A stretch of 64,000 bases of DNA from Bog-756 sp963718405 (GCA_963718405.1 CAVQYZ010000005.1:1-64000); one strand, 5' to 3'; shown: positions 18,591-27,569, counted from the first letter of the stretch. The notes: generated by a model from the sequence alone, not told the origin. Numbers and translations are program-made.

Positions 18591-19282
18591 TCAGCCCAAG
18601 GTCTGGCGGAAGAACGACACGGACCGCTCCCACAACAGATCGGCCGACTCCCGGTGGTACGCCTCGGGTCGGTCCTCGTTGAAGAAGGCATGGCCGGCAT
18701 CGGGGTAGATGTGGAACGTGACGTCCTTGCCCAGTGCGGTCAGCTCGGCTTCGAGCTCACGGGCCGCCTCGGGGGTGAAGTAGTCGTCCTCACCGGCGGC
18801 ATGGCCCAGGATGGCGGCGTCCAGCGCTGAGTAGTCCGGGCGTGCATCGGGCCACGGGATGAGGCCGTACGCCGGTACGACCGCTTTGACGGCGTCAGGG
18901 CGTTGTGTGGCCAAGACCAGTGCCAGCCCTCCCCCCATGCAGAATCCGATGACCCCCACATGCGGCCGTCCGGTCCGCCGGGTCAGTTCGTCCACGGCGC
19001 CACTGAGCTCGGTGGCCACCGACCCCATGGCCAGCGCCATCATCAGCTTTCCGGCCTCGTCCGGCTCGGTTAGGGGACGGTTCTGCCGTGGTACAGGTCG
19101 GGGGCCAGGGCGGTGAACCCGGCCTCGGCGAACCGGTCACAGGTGTGTTTGATCTGGTCCACCAAGCCCCACCACTCCTGGAGCACGATGATCCCGGCGC
19201 TCGATTCTGACCCACCGGCCGGGGTGGCCATATAGCCGTGACCGGTGCTTCCATTACTGGGAAATTCGATGATCTCACCCAT
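18591..19282 (-). CDS. Dienelactone hydrolase family protein, one frameshift
   Basis: A cytoplasmic alpha/beta hydrolase of the dienelactone hydrolase family. It has the N-terminal GHGYMATPAG and IIVLQEWWGLVDQIKHTCDRFAEAGF, then the Cys nucleophile in GFCMGGGLAL, Asp in AGEDDYFTPEAA and His in PDAGHAFFNEDRP. The frame breaks near 19073; adding one C to the CCCC run restores GRTVPLTEPDEAGKLMMALA. ATG at 19282 gives the usual start. It follows DUF885 in reverse order, with only 12 bases between them, so they may be co-transcribed. Confidence 0.85.
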
Positions 19283-19300
19283 GGATCGTGACCCTACCCC

Positions 19301-19329
19301 TTGACAGGTCAACGCTCTCGCCCGACACT
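19301..19329 (+). promoter_or_regulatory. Possible sigma-70-type promoter for the NlpC/P60 gene
   Basis: TTGACA at 19301-19306, 17 bases, then GACACT at 19324-19329. The -35 box is perfect and the -10 is weak. It points towards the endopeptidase gene, leaving a leader of roughly 110 bases that contains an ACAAGG/CCTTGT inverted repeat (about 19378-19408). Supported by pattern only. Confidence 0.35.
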
Positions 19330-19443
19330 GGTTCTGCCGCGTTCCGCCTCCAGCGTAACAGGGCAAAATACCTGTTCACAAGGGATTTTTACCCGCGGGG
19401 TGCCTTGTGGGGGGTGCTGGATTGGGGTAGACAGTAGGGCGAT

Positions 19444-20661
19444 ATGACTCACGCCGAGCAGTACTCGACGTCAGAGCCACGAGTGTCCTCTCCTGCCCGT
19501 AAGAAGACCAAAACGCGTGCGTTTTCCGTGCTTGCGTTGGCCGCGGGACTGGGCCTGGCCTCCACTGTCGTGCTGACAACCCGACCGGCATCGGCAGACC
19601 AGATCGGCGACGCCAAAGCCCAAGCTGCCGCCATTACGGCCAAGATCCAGGCCACCCAGGCCCAGATCCAGACGCTGACCGGTCAGGTGACGGCCGCTGA
19701 CTACCGGCTGTCCCAACTCAGCGGACAGATCGCCGCCAGTCAGAAGGAGATGGCCAAGGACCGGGTGTCGGTCAACAAGGACGAGGGCCAGCTCCGCACG
19801 GAGGCCATCTCCGACTACACCAATAGCGGGACCAACAACGAGATCACCCAGATGTTCTCGTCCAACGTCGCCACCAGCGGGATCCGCTCCGAGTACTCGT
19901 CCATCGCCACCGGCAATGTGACCACCACCGTCGACAACCTCAACACGGCCCAGGGCCGGCTGCAGGCTACGGAGAACGCCCTCCAGCGCCAGAAGGCACA
20001 AGCCACGGCGACCCGCAACGGTCTCCAGGCCTCCGAGAACCAAGCTGACGCCCTGGTCCAACAGGATCAGCAGACCTTGGCCAACGTGAATGCCAACATC
20101 CAGCACCTGGTGGCCGAGCAACAGGCTGCGGCAGCGGCCGCGGCCAAGGCCGCGGCCGAGGCGTCCTTCAACGCCCGATTGGCTGCATCACGACAGGCCC
20201 AGGCCGCCGCTCAAGCCACGACGAGCACCGGTTCAGGATCCAGCTCCCAAGGTGGAGGCGGCAGTAGTGGCGGTGGGTCAGCCGCCAACCCGCCGGCGGT
20301 GCCCCCGGGCGCAACCGGAGCCATCGAGGCGGCCGAGAGTCAGCTCGGGGTGCCCTACGTGTGGGGCGGTGAGACACCGGGCGTCGGCTTCGACTGCTCC
20401 GGTCTCGTCCAGTGGTCGTGGGCCCAGGCCGGCGTATCGCTCCCCCGTACTTCGGGGGCCCAGTTCGGGGCCACCACCCAGATCCCCTTGGCCGACATCG
20501 AGCCCGGCGACCTGTTGTTCTACGGACCCGACGGCTCCGAACACGTGGCCATGTACGTCGGCGGCGGGGAGATGATCGAGGCCCCCGAGACCGGTCAGGT
20601 GGTCCACATCACCCCGATCCGGACCGGCGACGACTTCGCCGGGGTCGGCCGGGTCAACTGA
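19444..20661 (+). CDS. Secreted NlpC/P60 peptidoglycan endopeptidase (RipA-like)
   Basis: A 405-aa exported protein with a basic N-terminus and signal segment (AFSVLALAAGLGLASTVVL, cleavage after ASA). A long coiled coil follows (about residues 50-235, rich in Gln/Ala), then a Gly/Ser-rich linker and a C-terminal NlpC/P60 domain. The catalytic Cys is in FDCSGLVQWSW (about residue 318) and the His in EHVAMYVGGG. Coiled-coil plus NlpC/P60 architecture is typical of actinobacterial cell-separation hydrolases, in which the coiled coil inhibits or targets the enzyme. A terminator-like hairpin follows the stop directly. Confidence 0.92.
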   Translation: MTHAEQYSTSEPRVSSPARKKTKTRAFSVLALAAGLGLASTVVLTTRPASADQIGDAKAQAAAITAKIQATQAQIQTLTGQVTAADYRLSQLSGQIAASQKEMAKDRVSVNKDEGQLRTEAISDYTNSGTNNEITQMFSSNVATSGIRSEYSSIATGNVTTTVDNLNTAQGRLQATENALQRQKAQATATRNGLQASENQADALVQQDQQTLANVNANIQHLVAEQQAAAAAAAKAAAEASFNARLAASRQAQAAAQATTSTGSGSSSQGGGGSSGGGSAANPPAVPPGATGAIEAAESQLGVPYVWGGETPGVGFDCSGLVQWSWAQAGVSLPRTSGAQFGATTQIPLADIEPGDLLFYGPDGSEHVAMYVGGGEMIEAPETGQVVHITPIRTGDDFAGVGRVN

Positions 20662-20667
20662 GCACCT

Positions 20668-20688
20668 CGGCCTGACTCACTCAGGCCG
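20668..20688 (+). terminator. Terminator-like hairpin after the NlpC/P60 gene
   Basis: A perfect 8-base stem CGGCCTGA/TCAGGCCG with a 5-base loop begins 6 bases after the stop codon. There is no T-run after it, as is common in high-GC actinobacteria. Confidence 0.55.
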
Positions 20689-20831
20689 ATCGCTCCACAT
20701 GCTCCCGGCCCTCCGGTGCAGTTCCTCCGTGCCCTCTGGCGCCGCTCCTCCGTGCTCTCCGGCCCGGCTCCCATGCCCGGACTGTCCGGCCTCGTCAGCC
20801 CCGGTCGGACCTCTCGTTCCCGCTAGCAGAC

Positions 20832-21629
20832 TCAGCTCTGATCGTGGGCGGTGAACTCTGACGGAGGCAACTGCCCCGCCACCCCGCCGGCCCGGGGACC
20901 GGGAGGCCGGGGAAAGCGGAAGGCCACCGCCTCCCGTCCGGCCTGGATGACCATGGCCTCGCCACTCCCCTCACCGGCCAACAGGTCCACGACGGTCTGG
21001 GACACCACTGCCACGTCGATGAGAGGGAAGCCGCTCCCTTCCAGCACCTGGCGCATGTCGTCGATGAGGGGCGTGTCCACAATGCTCGGACAGACCGCGT
21101 TGATGGTGATGCCGTGCTCGGCCAGTTGGGGGACCAGCGACCGGACCAGTCCCACCACGGCGTGCTTGGTCAGGCAGTAGACCGGGTCGGGCGAGAACCC
21201 GATGAGCCCGGCCAGCGAGGCGGTGGCCACGATGGCCCCGCCTCCCCGGGCGGTCAGGGCCGGCACCAGCGCCCGCACCCCGAAGAAGACCCCGTCCACG
21301 TTGACCCCCACCGCCCGGCGGTAGAGGTCGTTGCTGATGGCGGTGACGTCGGCCTCACCGGTGGTCACCCCGGCGTTCAGGTGGGCCAGATCGATGCCCC
21401 CGAACCGGGAGGTCACCGCATCGACGATGCCCGGCCACACCTCGGGCCGGCCCACGTCGGCCTGCAGGCCCAGGCCCCCGAGGTCGGAGGCCACCCGCTC
21501 CGCCGAGTCACGGTGGAGATCGACCACCGCCACCGAGGCCCCGGCCTCGGCCAGCCGGGTGGCGGTGGCCAACCCGATCCCCGAGCCTCCCCCGGTCACG
21601 ACGGCCACCTTTCCCGAAAGTGCTCCCAT
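20832..21629 (-). CDS. Short-chain dehydrogenase/reductase
   Basis: A 265-aa classical SDR with TGGGSGIGLA (cofactor), LNAGV in the NNAG position, an active-site serine in TASLAGLIG, YCLTKHA with the Tyr and Lys, and NAVCPSIVDTPL. An acidic residue after the second strand (VVDLHRD) suggests NAD preference. ATG 21629 (MGALSGKVAVVTG) is chosen over an upstream in-frame ATG at 21665 because it gives the normal SDR start. The C-terminus has a proline-rich extension. Monocistronic, substrate unknown. Confidence 0.85.
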   Translation of the reverse strand: MGALSGKVAVVTGGGSGIGLATATRLAEAGASVAVVDLHRDSAERVASDLGGLGLQADVGRPEVWPGIVDAVTSRFGGIDLAHLNAGVTTGEADVTAISNDLYRRAVGVNVDGVFFGVRALVPALTARGGGAIVATASLAGLIGFSPDPVYCLTKHAVVGLVRSLVPQLAEHGITINAVCPSIVDTPLIDDMRQVLEGSGFPLIDVAVVSQTVVDLLAGEGSGEAMVIQAGREAVAFRFPRPPGPRAGGVAGQLPPSEFTAHDQS

Positions 21630-21760
21630 GGGGTCCCCCGAATCTCCGTGTGGGCGTCCGCCCACCGGTCCGACGTCACCCTACCGGGCACCTGGGGCAT
21701 ACTGGAGCGGCCGATCGAGTCTCCGATCCGGCCCCCCTAACCCATGACACCAGCTGCCCT

Positions 21761-22801
21761 ATGAGACCGATCCCCGTGGCCTTCCATATCTGGTTCCTCG
21801 AGATCCACACCTATGGAATCGGGCTGGCCCTGACCTTCTGGTTCGGGCTGCGCTACACCGAACGGCGGTTGCGCAAGGCCGGCTACCCGTGGCAGTGGGT
21901 CACCGGGATGTTCGTGTGGGTGATCGTGGCCGCCATCGTGGGGGCCCGGGCCATGCACGTCCTGTCCGATCTCTCCTACTACTCGCACTATCCACTCCAG
22001 GTCTTCGCGGTGTGGCAGGGCGGCCTGTCCTCGTTCGGCGGGCTGATCCTGGCCGTGCCGGTGGCCCTGGTCAGCACCCACCGTCGCTGTCCCGAGCTGA
22101 AGCTCATGCGCTTTGCCGACCTCATGGCCCCGGTGCTGATGGCCTGCTGGGGCATCGGCCGACTGCTGGGGCCCCAGCTGATGGTGGCGGGTGGTGGCCA
22201 CCGGACCAACCAGTGGTTCGGCATGTACTACGCCGGCCAGGCGGGCAAGCGGCTGCCGGTGCCCATCTTCCAGGCCATGGAAGACCTGTCGATCTTCGTC
22301 ATCTTGTTGCTGGTCGAACGGTGGCTACGGAACGCCGCACCGGCCCGCCCCGTGGACGCCGACGGGACGGCCACCGGCCCACGGTTGCTCCCCCCGGCCG
22401 GCATCGTCATCGGGGTCGGCATGGTGCTGTGGGGCATCGAGCGGTTCCTCGACGAGCACCTGTGGCTGGGTGAGGACGGGCACCTGGGCTCGATCCTGGT
22501 GCAGATCGCCGGGGTGGCCCTGGCCGTGGCGGGCATCATCTTGTTGATCACCCGGATCGGGCCCCTGCAGCGCTGGCGGCGGGGCGAGGGTGGTGATCCG
22601 GCCTTCGAGATGGCACCGGTGGCGGCAGAGTCGGGCACGCCTGAGTCCGACGAGGCGGCTTCCGGCCGCCAGTCAGACCAGGACCTGGACGGCTCCGGGC
22701 AGGACGCCGGATCCGAGGCGGACGAAGGCGCCGAGGTCGACGATTCAGCCCCGGTGGCCTCCGCCACGTCCGCGGGGCAGTCGAACTCCGACTCCGACTG
22801 A
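21761..22801 (+). CDS. lgt: Prolipoprotein diacylglyceryl transferase
   Basis: Lgt transfers diacylglycerol to the lipobox cysteine of prolipoproteins in the membrane. The 346-aa protein has the N-terminal IWFLEIHTYGIGLAL (family H-x-YG element), several membrane helices, GARAMHVLSDLSYY, a Lgt-type block VWQGGLSSFGGLI, WGIGRLLGPQL in place of the GRIGNF signature, and a final membrane helix. An acidic, low-complexity cytoplasmic tail of about 75 residues follows, common in actinobacterial Lgt. ATG 21761 is preferred from the usual start. A lipoprotein candidate occurs in this window (57.9 kb). Confidence 0.85.
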   Translation: MRPIPVAFHIWFLEIHTYGIGLALTFWFGLRYTERRLRKAGYPWQWVTGMFVWVIVAAIVGARAMHVLSDLSYYSHYPLQVFAVWQGGLSSFGGLILAVPVALVSTHRRCPELKLMRFADLMAPVLMACWGIGRLLGPQLMVAGGGHRTNQWFGMYYAGQAGKRLPVPIFQAMEDLSIFVILLLVERWLRNAAPARPVDADGTATGPRLLPPAGIVIGVGMVLWGIERFLDEHLWLGEDGHLGSILVQIAGVALAVAGIILLITRIGPLQRWRRGEGGDPAFEMAPVAAESGTPESDEAASGRQSDQDLDGSGQDAGSEADEGAEVDDSAPVASATSAGQSNSDSD

Positions 22802-22923
22802 TCCGGTCGGGGCCTTCGGAGGGTCCGACCCCCGTCCCCGATCTTGTCCCCCGTCCTTAGTCCCCGACGGCCGAGACCGAGTAGCCCACCGGCGAGGGGG
22901 CGGGTCGAACAGACGACCCCCGG

Positions 22924-23775
22924 TCACCCGAGTCTCCAACCGCGACCCCTGGGATCGACGCCCCCCGACCCGGTACCGCACGACCCGGTACCGCACAGCA
23001 CCGGCACGGCCGACCGGCCCGACGCCGACCGGCTCGAGACCGCCCGGGCCAGGCCTGCCGCCACGGCCACCAAGGCCACCACCCCCAACACCAACACGGA
23101 CCTGGTGGCACCGGCCACCACCGCGGCCGCCACGATCTCCACTGCTATGACCCCACGGTGCACCCCGGGCTCGGCCGCAGTGAACCGGCGGTGGAACGAA
23201 CGGAGGTCGGCCGGATCCTCCAGGTGCCGGGTCATCAGCACCGCCAGCCCCCGTGCCAGCCCGAATCCGGTTCCGGCCGCCAGCGCCACGACGGGCTCCG
23301 TGGTGAGGGCGCCGAGGACGATCATCAGGTAGACGGCGGCCGAGGTGATGTAGGTGCTCACGCCGCTGCCGATCTGCCAGCCGAAGCCGGCACCGTAGAC
23401 CCACGAGCGGTAGTGATCGAGCCACCTCTCGTTGACCTGGCGACGGTGGATCGGGAGGACGACGCCGGCGAGGCGGGAGTCGGACGCCACCGCCACCAGG
23501 GCCGCCCCCAGAGCCAACAGTCCGAGGGTGGTGGCGGCCGGTTGCAAGGAGTCGACGGCGGCGGCCCCCAGAGCCATGAGCGCCCCCAGGGTCGCTCCAC
23601 CCACCGTGGAGCCGAGGATGAACCACGTGGCCGTCGACCGGTAGGAGTGACCCTTGGCCCTCTCACTCAGGGGGGTGATGGTCGACAGCATGGAGAGGCC
23701 GCAGGGCGACCAGGTCGACCGCACGGCGGCGGCCACCGCCACTAGGGCCAGCACTACGGAGATCCAGACAGTCAC
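22924..23775 (-). CDS. CcdA/MauF-like polytopic membrane protein
   Basis: A 283-aa protein with about six hydrophobic helices. Near the N-terminus it has STWSPCGLSMLSTITPL, a Pro-Cys-containing helix reminiscent of the CcdA/DsbD transmembrane electron carriers, but only one cysteine is visible there. It then has alternating helices and a low-complexity Ser/Gly tail containing two more cysteines. GTG 23775 is preceded by AGGAAAGGAG. As the last gene of a mau-like operon (75 bases after the MauA-like gene) its best analogue is MauF, a CcdA-related protein needed for methylamine dehydrogenase biogenesis. That function is inferred from context. Confidence 0.6.
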   Translation of the reverse strand: MTVWISVVLALVAVAAAVRSTWSPCGLSMLSTITPLSERAKGHSYRSTATWFILGSTVGGATLGALMALGAAAVDSLQPAATTLGLLALGAALVAVASDSRLAGVVLPIHRRQVNERWLDHYRSWVYGAGFGWQIGSGVSTYITSAAVYLMIVLGALTTEPVVALAAGTGFGLARGLAVLMTRHLEDPADLRSFHRRFTAAEPGVHRGVIAVEIVAAAVVAGATRSVLVLGVVALVAVAAGLARAVSSRSASGRSAVPVLCGTGSCGTGSGGVDPRGRGWRLG

Positions 23776-23850
23776 AGCGCTCCTTTCCTGTTGACGTCGT
23801 TCACGTCCTGCAGGTCCTGCGCACGTTGAGTTGCCGGTACACGCAGGCGC

Positions 23851-25296
23851 TCACGCCGGCGAGCCGTAGAACGGCGTGTCGAACGAGAAGATCCCGCCGT
23901 CTTTGGCCACCATCCAGTACCCGGGCTCGGCGGTGGGCCGGGTGGTGGCCTTGGTCTTGGTCTTGGCCGGGGCCACGGTCGGGGCCGCCATGCCCACGAT
24001 GGGTTGGTTGAGCGGGTGGCCCCCCATGGAGCCGTAGAAGCCGGCATCGCCGAAGGAGAAGATGCCGCCGTCAGCGGCCACCAACCAGTAGCCCTCACCG
24101 GTGGCGGTGGCGGCCATCCCCACGATGGGCTGGTTGAGCGGGTGGCCCCCCATGGAGCCGTAGAAGCCGGCGTCGCCGAAGGCGAAGATGCCCCCGTCGG
24201 CGGCCACGAACCAGTACCCCTTGCCGGTGGGCGTGGCCGCCATGCCCACGATGGGCTGGTTGAGCGGGTGGCCCCCCATGGACCCGAAGAACGGCGCCTC
24301 CCCGAAGGAGAACACTCCACCGTCGCCGGCCACCGTCCAGTAGCCCTCACCCGAGGGTGTGCAGCACATCCCCACCATGGGTTGGTTGAGCGGCCGGCCG
24401 CCCATGGAGCCGTAGAACGGGGCGTCGAAGGCGAAGATGCCACCGTCTGCGGCCACCAGGTAGTAGCCCCCGCCGGAGGTGGCGGCCATCCCTACGATGG
24501 GCTTGTCCAGCATCACGGCCGACTCGTCCCCGTCGAAGTGGAAGTCGCCGTAGTGGAACAGCTTCCCGAACGAGGTGATCATGGCGTACCCGGCGCCGTC
24601 GCGGCTCGAGGCCATGCTCACCACCTGGCAGTTGGTGGCGGGCGAAGCGCATGCCGGCGGGGGTGGCGACGGCGGTGCCGTGGTCCAACAGGCCGCGTCC
24701 TGCTCGGCGGTGCCGTCGTCCTCGGCGTTGGTGGTGGTGCAGGTGGGATCGACCTCCCACGGTGGGATGCAGGCCACCACCCGGCACACGATCCGGCCGA
24801 TGCACTCGATGTCCTGGTTGCACTGGCCGTAACGGAACTGGAAGCACCCGGTCAGATAGGAGTCACAGCCGTCAGGCCCGCAACCGCATTCGGTCCCGTC
24901 GCAGTCGGTGTCACAGAAGCCCCACCCGTTGCCGCATCCGGTGTCGCACTGGCAGGTGGCGTTGCAGTCCATGTAGTACCGGGGGCCACCGCAGTACGAC
25001 GAGTTGTCGGCCTTCCACCAACCGGCCATCACGGTGTTGGTCGGGCAGTAGTTGTATCCCCCGTTGACCGAACAGCAGAACTCGCTGAACCCGGCACAAC
25101 AGGTCGAGCCGCACCCGCAATTCCCGTTGCCGCAGCTACAGATCTGTCCGTAGGCCGTGCCCGGTTTGAGAGCCAGATCGAGCCCGGCCCCGATGGCCAC
25201 GGCGCTGCCGGCGAAGGCGGACCGGTTGATGAAACTGCGACGCGAGATCTTCGACTCCAGGAAGCCCGAGGCCCGTTCGACCAGGGTGCCGCTCAC
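23851..25296 (-). CDS. Tat-exported, methylamine dehydrogenase light-chain-like Cys-rich domain fused to six GYW-type repeats
   Basis: A 481-aa protein. Residues 1-50 hold a twin-arginine signal (SRRSFINRSAFAGSAVAIG). Residues about 52-190 carry roughly 25 cysteines (CSCGNGNCGCGSTCC, FCCSVNGGYNYCP, MAGWWKADNSSYCGG, CQCDTGCGNGWGFCD) in an order like the methylamine dehydrogenase light chain MauA. A Pro/Thr linker follows, then six copies of a 40-42 residue repeat (type GYWLVAADGGIFSFGDA, PLNQPIVGMAAT) to the end. By eye, the first cofactor tryptophan of MauA falls in GWW, while the second (IIWC in MauA) aligns with DIEC, so the Trp is replaced. Whether a quinone cofactor forms is open. GTG start at 25296. 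Confidence 0.75.
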   Translation of the reverse strand: MSGTLVERASGFLESKISRRSFINRSAFAGSAVAIGAGLDLALKPGTAYGQICSCGNGNCGCGSTCCAGFSEFCCSVNGGYNYCPTNTVMAGWWKADNSSYCGGPRYYMDCNATCQCDTGCGNGWGFCDTDCDGTECGCGPDGCDSYLTGCFQFRYGQCNQDIECIGRIVCRVVACIPPWEVDPTCTTTNAEDDGTAEQDAACWTTAPPSPPPPACASPATNCQVVSMASSRDGAGYAMITSFGKLFHYGDFHFDGDESAVMLDKPIVGMAATSGGGYYLVAADGGIFAFDAPFYGSMGGRPLNQPMVGMCCTPSGEGYWTVAGDGGVFSFGEAPFFGSMGGHPLNQPIVGMAATPTGKGYWFVAADGGIFAFGDAGFYGSMGGHPLNQPIVGMAATATGEGYWLVAADGGIFSFGDAGFYGSMGGHPLNQPIVGMAAPTVAPAKTKTKATTRPTAEPGYWMVAKDGGIFSFDTPFYGSPA

Positions 25297-25335
25297 GAGG
25301 CCGACCTCACGTCGGAAGCGCTCACGAAGAAGCGC

Positions 25336-25896
25336 TCACGGCTCGGACCGGAACGAGATGGCCGTGAGTCGGCGCGCCGCCTGCACCTGAGGCAGCACCG
25401 CCAGCACCAGATAGGTGAGCCACGCACACAACGCCGTCACCACCAACAGAGCGATCCGGTGGCCAACCGGACCGCCGGTCAGGGAGAGGATGGAGCCGGT
25501 GGGATGCGAGACGGCCACCGCTATCGCCGCCCCGGCCAGAGCCAGGTCGATGACGGCGTGGAGCAGGGTGGCCGGCGTGTCGGGGGTTCCGAAGCACCCA
25601 CAGCTGGCGATGGCTCCTCCACGGGAGCGGGCATAGGCCACGAAGACGGCGAACCCGATGTAGGACAGCGCCACCAACCAGGCCAGAGCGCTGCGGGGCA
25701 CGGCCAGGGCCACCGCTCCCAGCACGGCCTCCGCCGCGGCGACGAAGCGCACCAACGGTCGGGTGAGGGAAAGCGGCAGCGACATCGGGACCGAGGCCGC
25801 CAGGGCCCGGGCGGTGTCGGCCGGGCGCACCACCTTGGCCACGCCCGCCACCACCAAGAGGATGCAGCCCACCAAGTAGATGCCGATCAGTTCCAC
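25336..25896 (-). CDS. MauE/DoxX-like redox-associated membrane protein
   Basis: A 186-aa membrane protein with four to five helices. It contains the family-typical VVAGVAKVVRP start, AAAEAVLGAVAL, YIGFAVFVAYARSRGG and the cysteine motif ASCGCFGTPDTPAT (CGCFG), which marks MauE-type proteins. These assist folding or disulfide formation of exported redox enzymes. GTG at 25896 overlaps the end of the upstream gene by 10 bases, indicating translational coupling. It lies 39 bases before the Cys-rich exported protein, a natural client (inference). Confidence 0.8.
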   Translation of the reverse strand: MELIGIYLVGCILLVVAGVAKVVRPADTARALAASVPMSLPLSLTRPLVRFVAAAEAVLGAVALAVPRSALAWLVALSYIGFAVFVAYARSRGGAIASCGCFGTPDTPATLLHAVIDLALAGAAIAVAVSHPTGSILSLTGGPVGHRIALLVVTALCAWLTYLVLAVLPQVQAARRLTAISFRSEP

Positions 25897-26396
25897 GGAC
25901 GTCCCGCCGATACCGGAACAGGGGCCACCGCGGATCCGCCCGAGCCGGGGCTGACGGCCAGGTCGCCGATCAGGGCGTTGACCTTGGGAACCAGTGAGTT
26001 CTTGCGGGCGTTGCTCCCGAGCACCACGTAGAGGGTGAACGGCCGGCCGGCTTCGGTGAAGAACCACTGGGTGCCGGCCTGCCCGGTCAGGCCGCGGCGG
26101 AGGACGGTGGACCGGAAATCACCGGGGGTCAGGACCCGGGGCATCCCCTGGCGGGCGAACAGTCGACGGCCCAGGCTCTCCGGGCCGTACTCGAACAGCA
26201 CGGCGAAGATGTCCTGGGTTCCCATCAGGTTGACGGCACCGCCCCCGAAGTCCGCCACCTCGGTCGGCAGGGCGAAGTTGGCGAACTGGGCCACCGGGTA
26301 GGGCACTTCCTGTCCGATCCGGGCCCGCACGAAGATCCGACCTTCGAACCCGGTCGGGAGTGGGGCCTCGATGCCGTGGGCCCGGAGGGTAGCCAT
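25887..26396 (-). CDS. Conserved hypothetical protein of the mau-like operon
   Basis: A 169-aa soluble protein, no named family known to me. It begins MATLRAHGIEAPLPTGFEGR and contains FALPTEVADFGGGAVNLMG, DIFAVLFEYGPESLG, LFARQGMPRVLTPGDF and FFTEAGRPFTLYVVLGS. No signal peptide or cysteine is visible. Its ATG is two bases after the (frame-corrected) stop of the MauD-like gene, and its end overlaps the start of the MauE-like gene. Tight coupling in a five-gene operon suggests a role in the same exported redox system, but the function is unknown. Confidence 0.75.
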   Translation of the reverse strand: MATLRAHGIEAPLPTGFEGRIFVRARIGQEVPYPVAQFANFALPTEVADFGGGAVNLMGTQDIFAVLFEYGPESLGRRLFARQGMPRVLTPGDFRSTVLRRGLTGQAGTQWFFTEAGRPFTLYVVLGSNARKNSLVPKVNALIGDLAVSPGSGGSAVAPVPVSAGRPWN

Positions 26397-26398
26397 CC

Positions 26399-27311
26399 TC
26401 AAGCAGCTCCAGCCGCTGGCTCGTTCACTCCGGGCCGGCTGGACGCTCCACCGTTCGGTCCAGCGGCCCGACCGCCCACCGGTCCGCCCGCCGGTCCGTA
26501 GATCTCGTCCAGCGAAGAGGGATAGAGGCTCGGGATCGCCGGGGAGGATGCCGGCCGCCATCAGCTCGCGGTCATTGGCCGACTCTCGTTCGGGACCGTC
26601 GAGACCCTCGGCGTAGGCGCGACCGGTGCTGCCCACGTGGAACTCCCGGGCATCGACCTCGGCCCGGCGCACCAGCTCGACCACCTGATGGAACTGCTGG
26701 GCCACCCCTTCGCCGATCCTCCGGCCGCTGCGCCCGTCGATCAGGACGAAGAACGGCGAGCCGGGGACCTCGTAGTCGCCCCAGGCCTCGGTGGACATGA
26801 CCACGGCCAGGCCGGGCGGGGTGTGGGAGGCCACTTCGGCCGGGATCTCCATCTCCGGCCCTTTGGTGACCACCACCAGCCGGGTGTGGAGCGGGAGGCC
26901 CAGCTGGTCGGGTCGGCTGAAGGCCTGCCAGAAACCGGCGCAGGTCGAACAGCCCGACGAGAGGAAGGCCAGCAAGGTCAGCTGATCCCCACCGGTCACC
27001 GACACGGCCAGGGCATCGCCTCCCGGGGTCACCCCGGAGATGGTCGGCGTCGACTCCACGCTGCGCTCGCCCGGCAGGGGAGGCCCCATGGTGAAGGGGA
27101 CGGCCACCGGTCCGGTGCGCCCGCCACCGGGACCCGCCTGGTGGTCATGGCCGACCTCATGGACGTCGGCTCCGGTGGGATCGCCGACTCCCACCCCGAG
27201 GTCGTGAAGGGCCTTGAGAATGTCCGCATGACTGCGCAACAGCCCGGCCACCAACACCGCCAACAGCAGTACAACGGCACTCAGAACGATCACAATGGCA
27301 ACCAACGGCAC
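26399..27311 (-). CDS. MauD-like membrane-anchored thioredoxin-fold protein, one frameshift
   Basis: About 303 aa. It has an N-terminal membrane anchor (AIVIVLSAVVLLLAVLVAGL), a His/Gly-rich linker, then a thioredoxin fold with LTLLAFLSSGCSTCAGFW (active site CSTC), a cis-proline region VPGSPFFVLIDG and a C-terminal low-complexity Gly/Pro tail. MauD proteins form or isomerise disulfides in the methylamine dehydrogenase light chain. The frame breaks near 26530; removing one C from GATCCCGAG restores PSLYPSSLDEIYG and a stop at 26399. GTG 27311 is crowded by its GGAGG; TTG 27305 fits the ribosome site better. Confidence 0.78.
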
Positions 27312-27569
27312 CTCCCTTCGGTCGACGGACCGAAGTTCCGGCCCCGTCGGTCATGCTACGGAGCGGTGCGGTCGAAGCGGTGTATCCCTTCGGCCCGCTG
27401 GGCCGGCCGCGACATCCGGCTCGAGCACCCCGGCACGCCGGCCCGACCGCCGCCGATTCCATCGGGAACTCTGGTTGGCCCGCGGTCGGACGAGGGTGAA
27501 GACTGACCGGACAAGTGAACCGGCCCGGAGCCCGATCCGGCAGACCGGTCGTCCCCTCGGGAGGAACGC

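Noticed and set aside
19290..19443. c-di-AMP (ydaO-type) riboswitch upstream of the NlpC/P60 gene
   Set aside because: These genes often carry one, but I could not find its conserved core in the leader, only a short inverted repeat.
23851..25296. Annotation as an ordinary methylamine dehydrogenase light chain
   Set aside because: The second cofactor tryptophan is not found in the expected place, no heavy chain is present, and the protein carries a repeat domain that MauA lacks.
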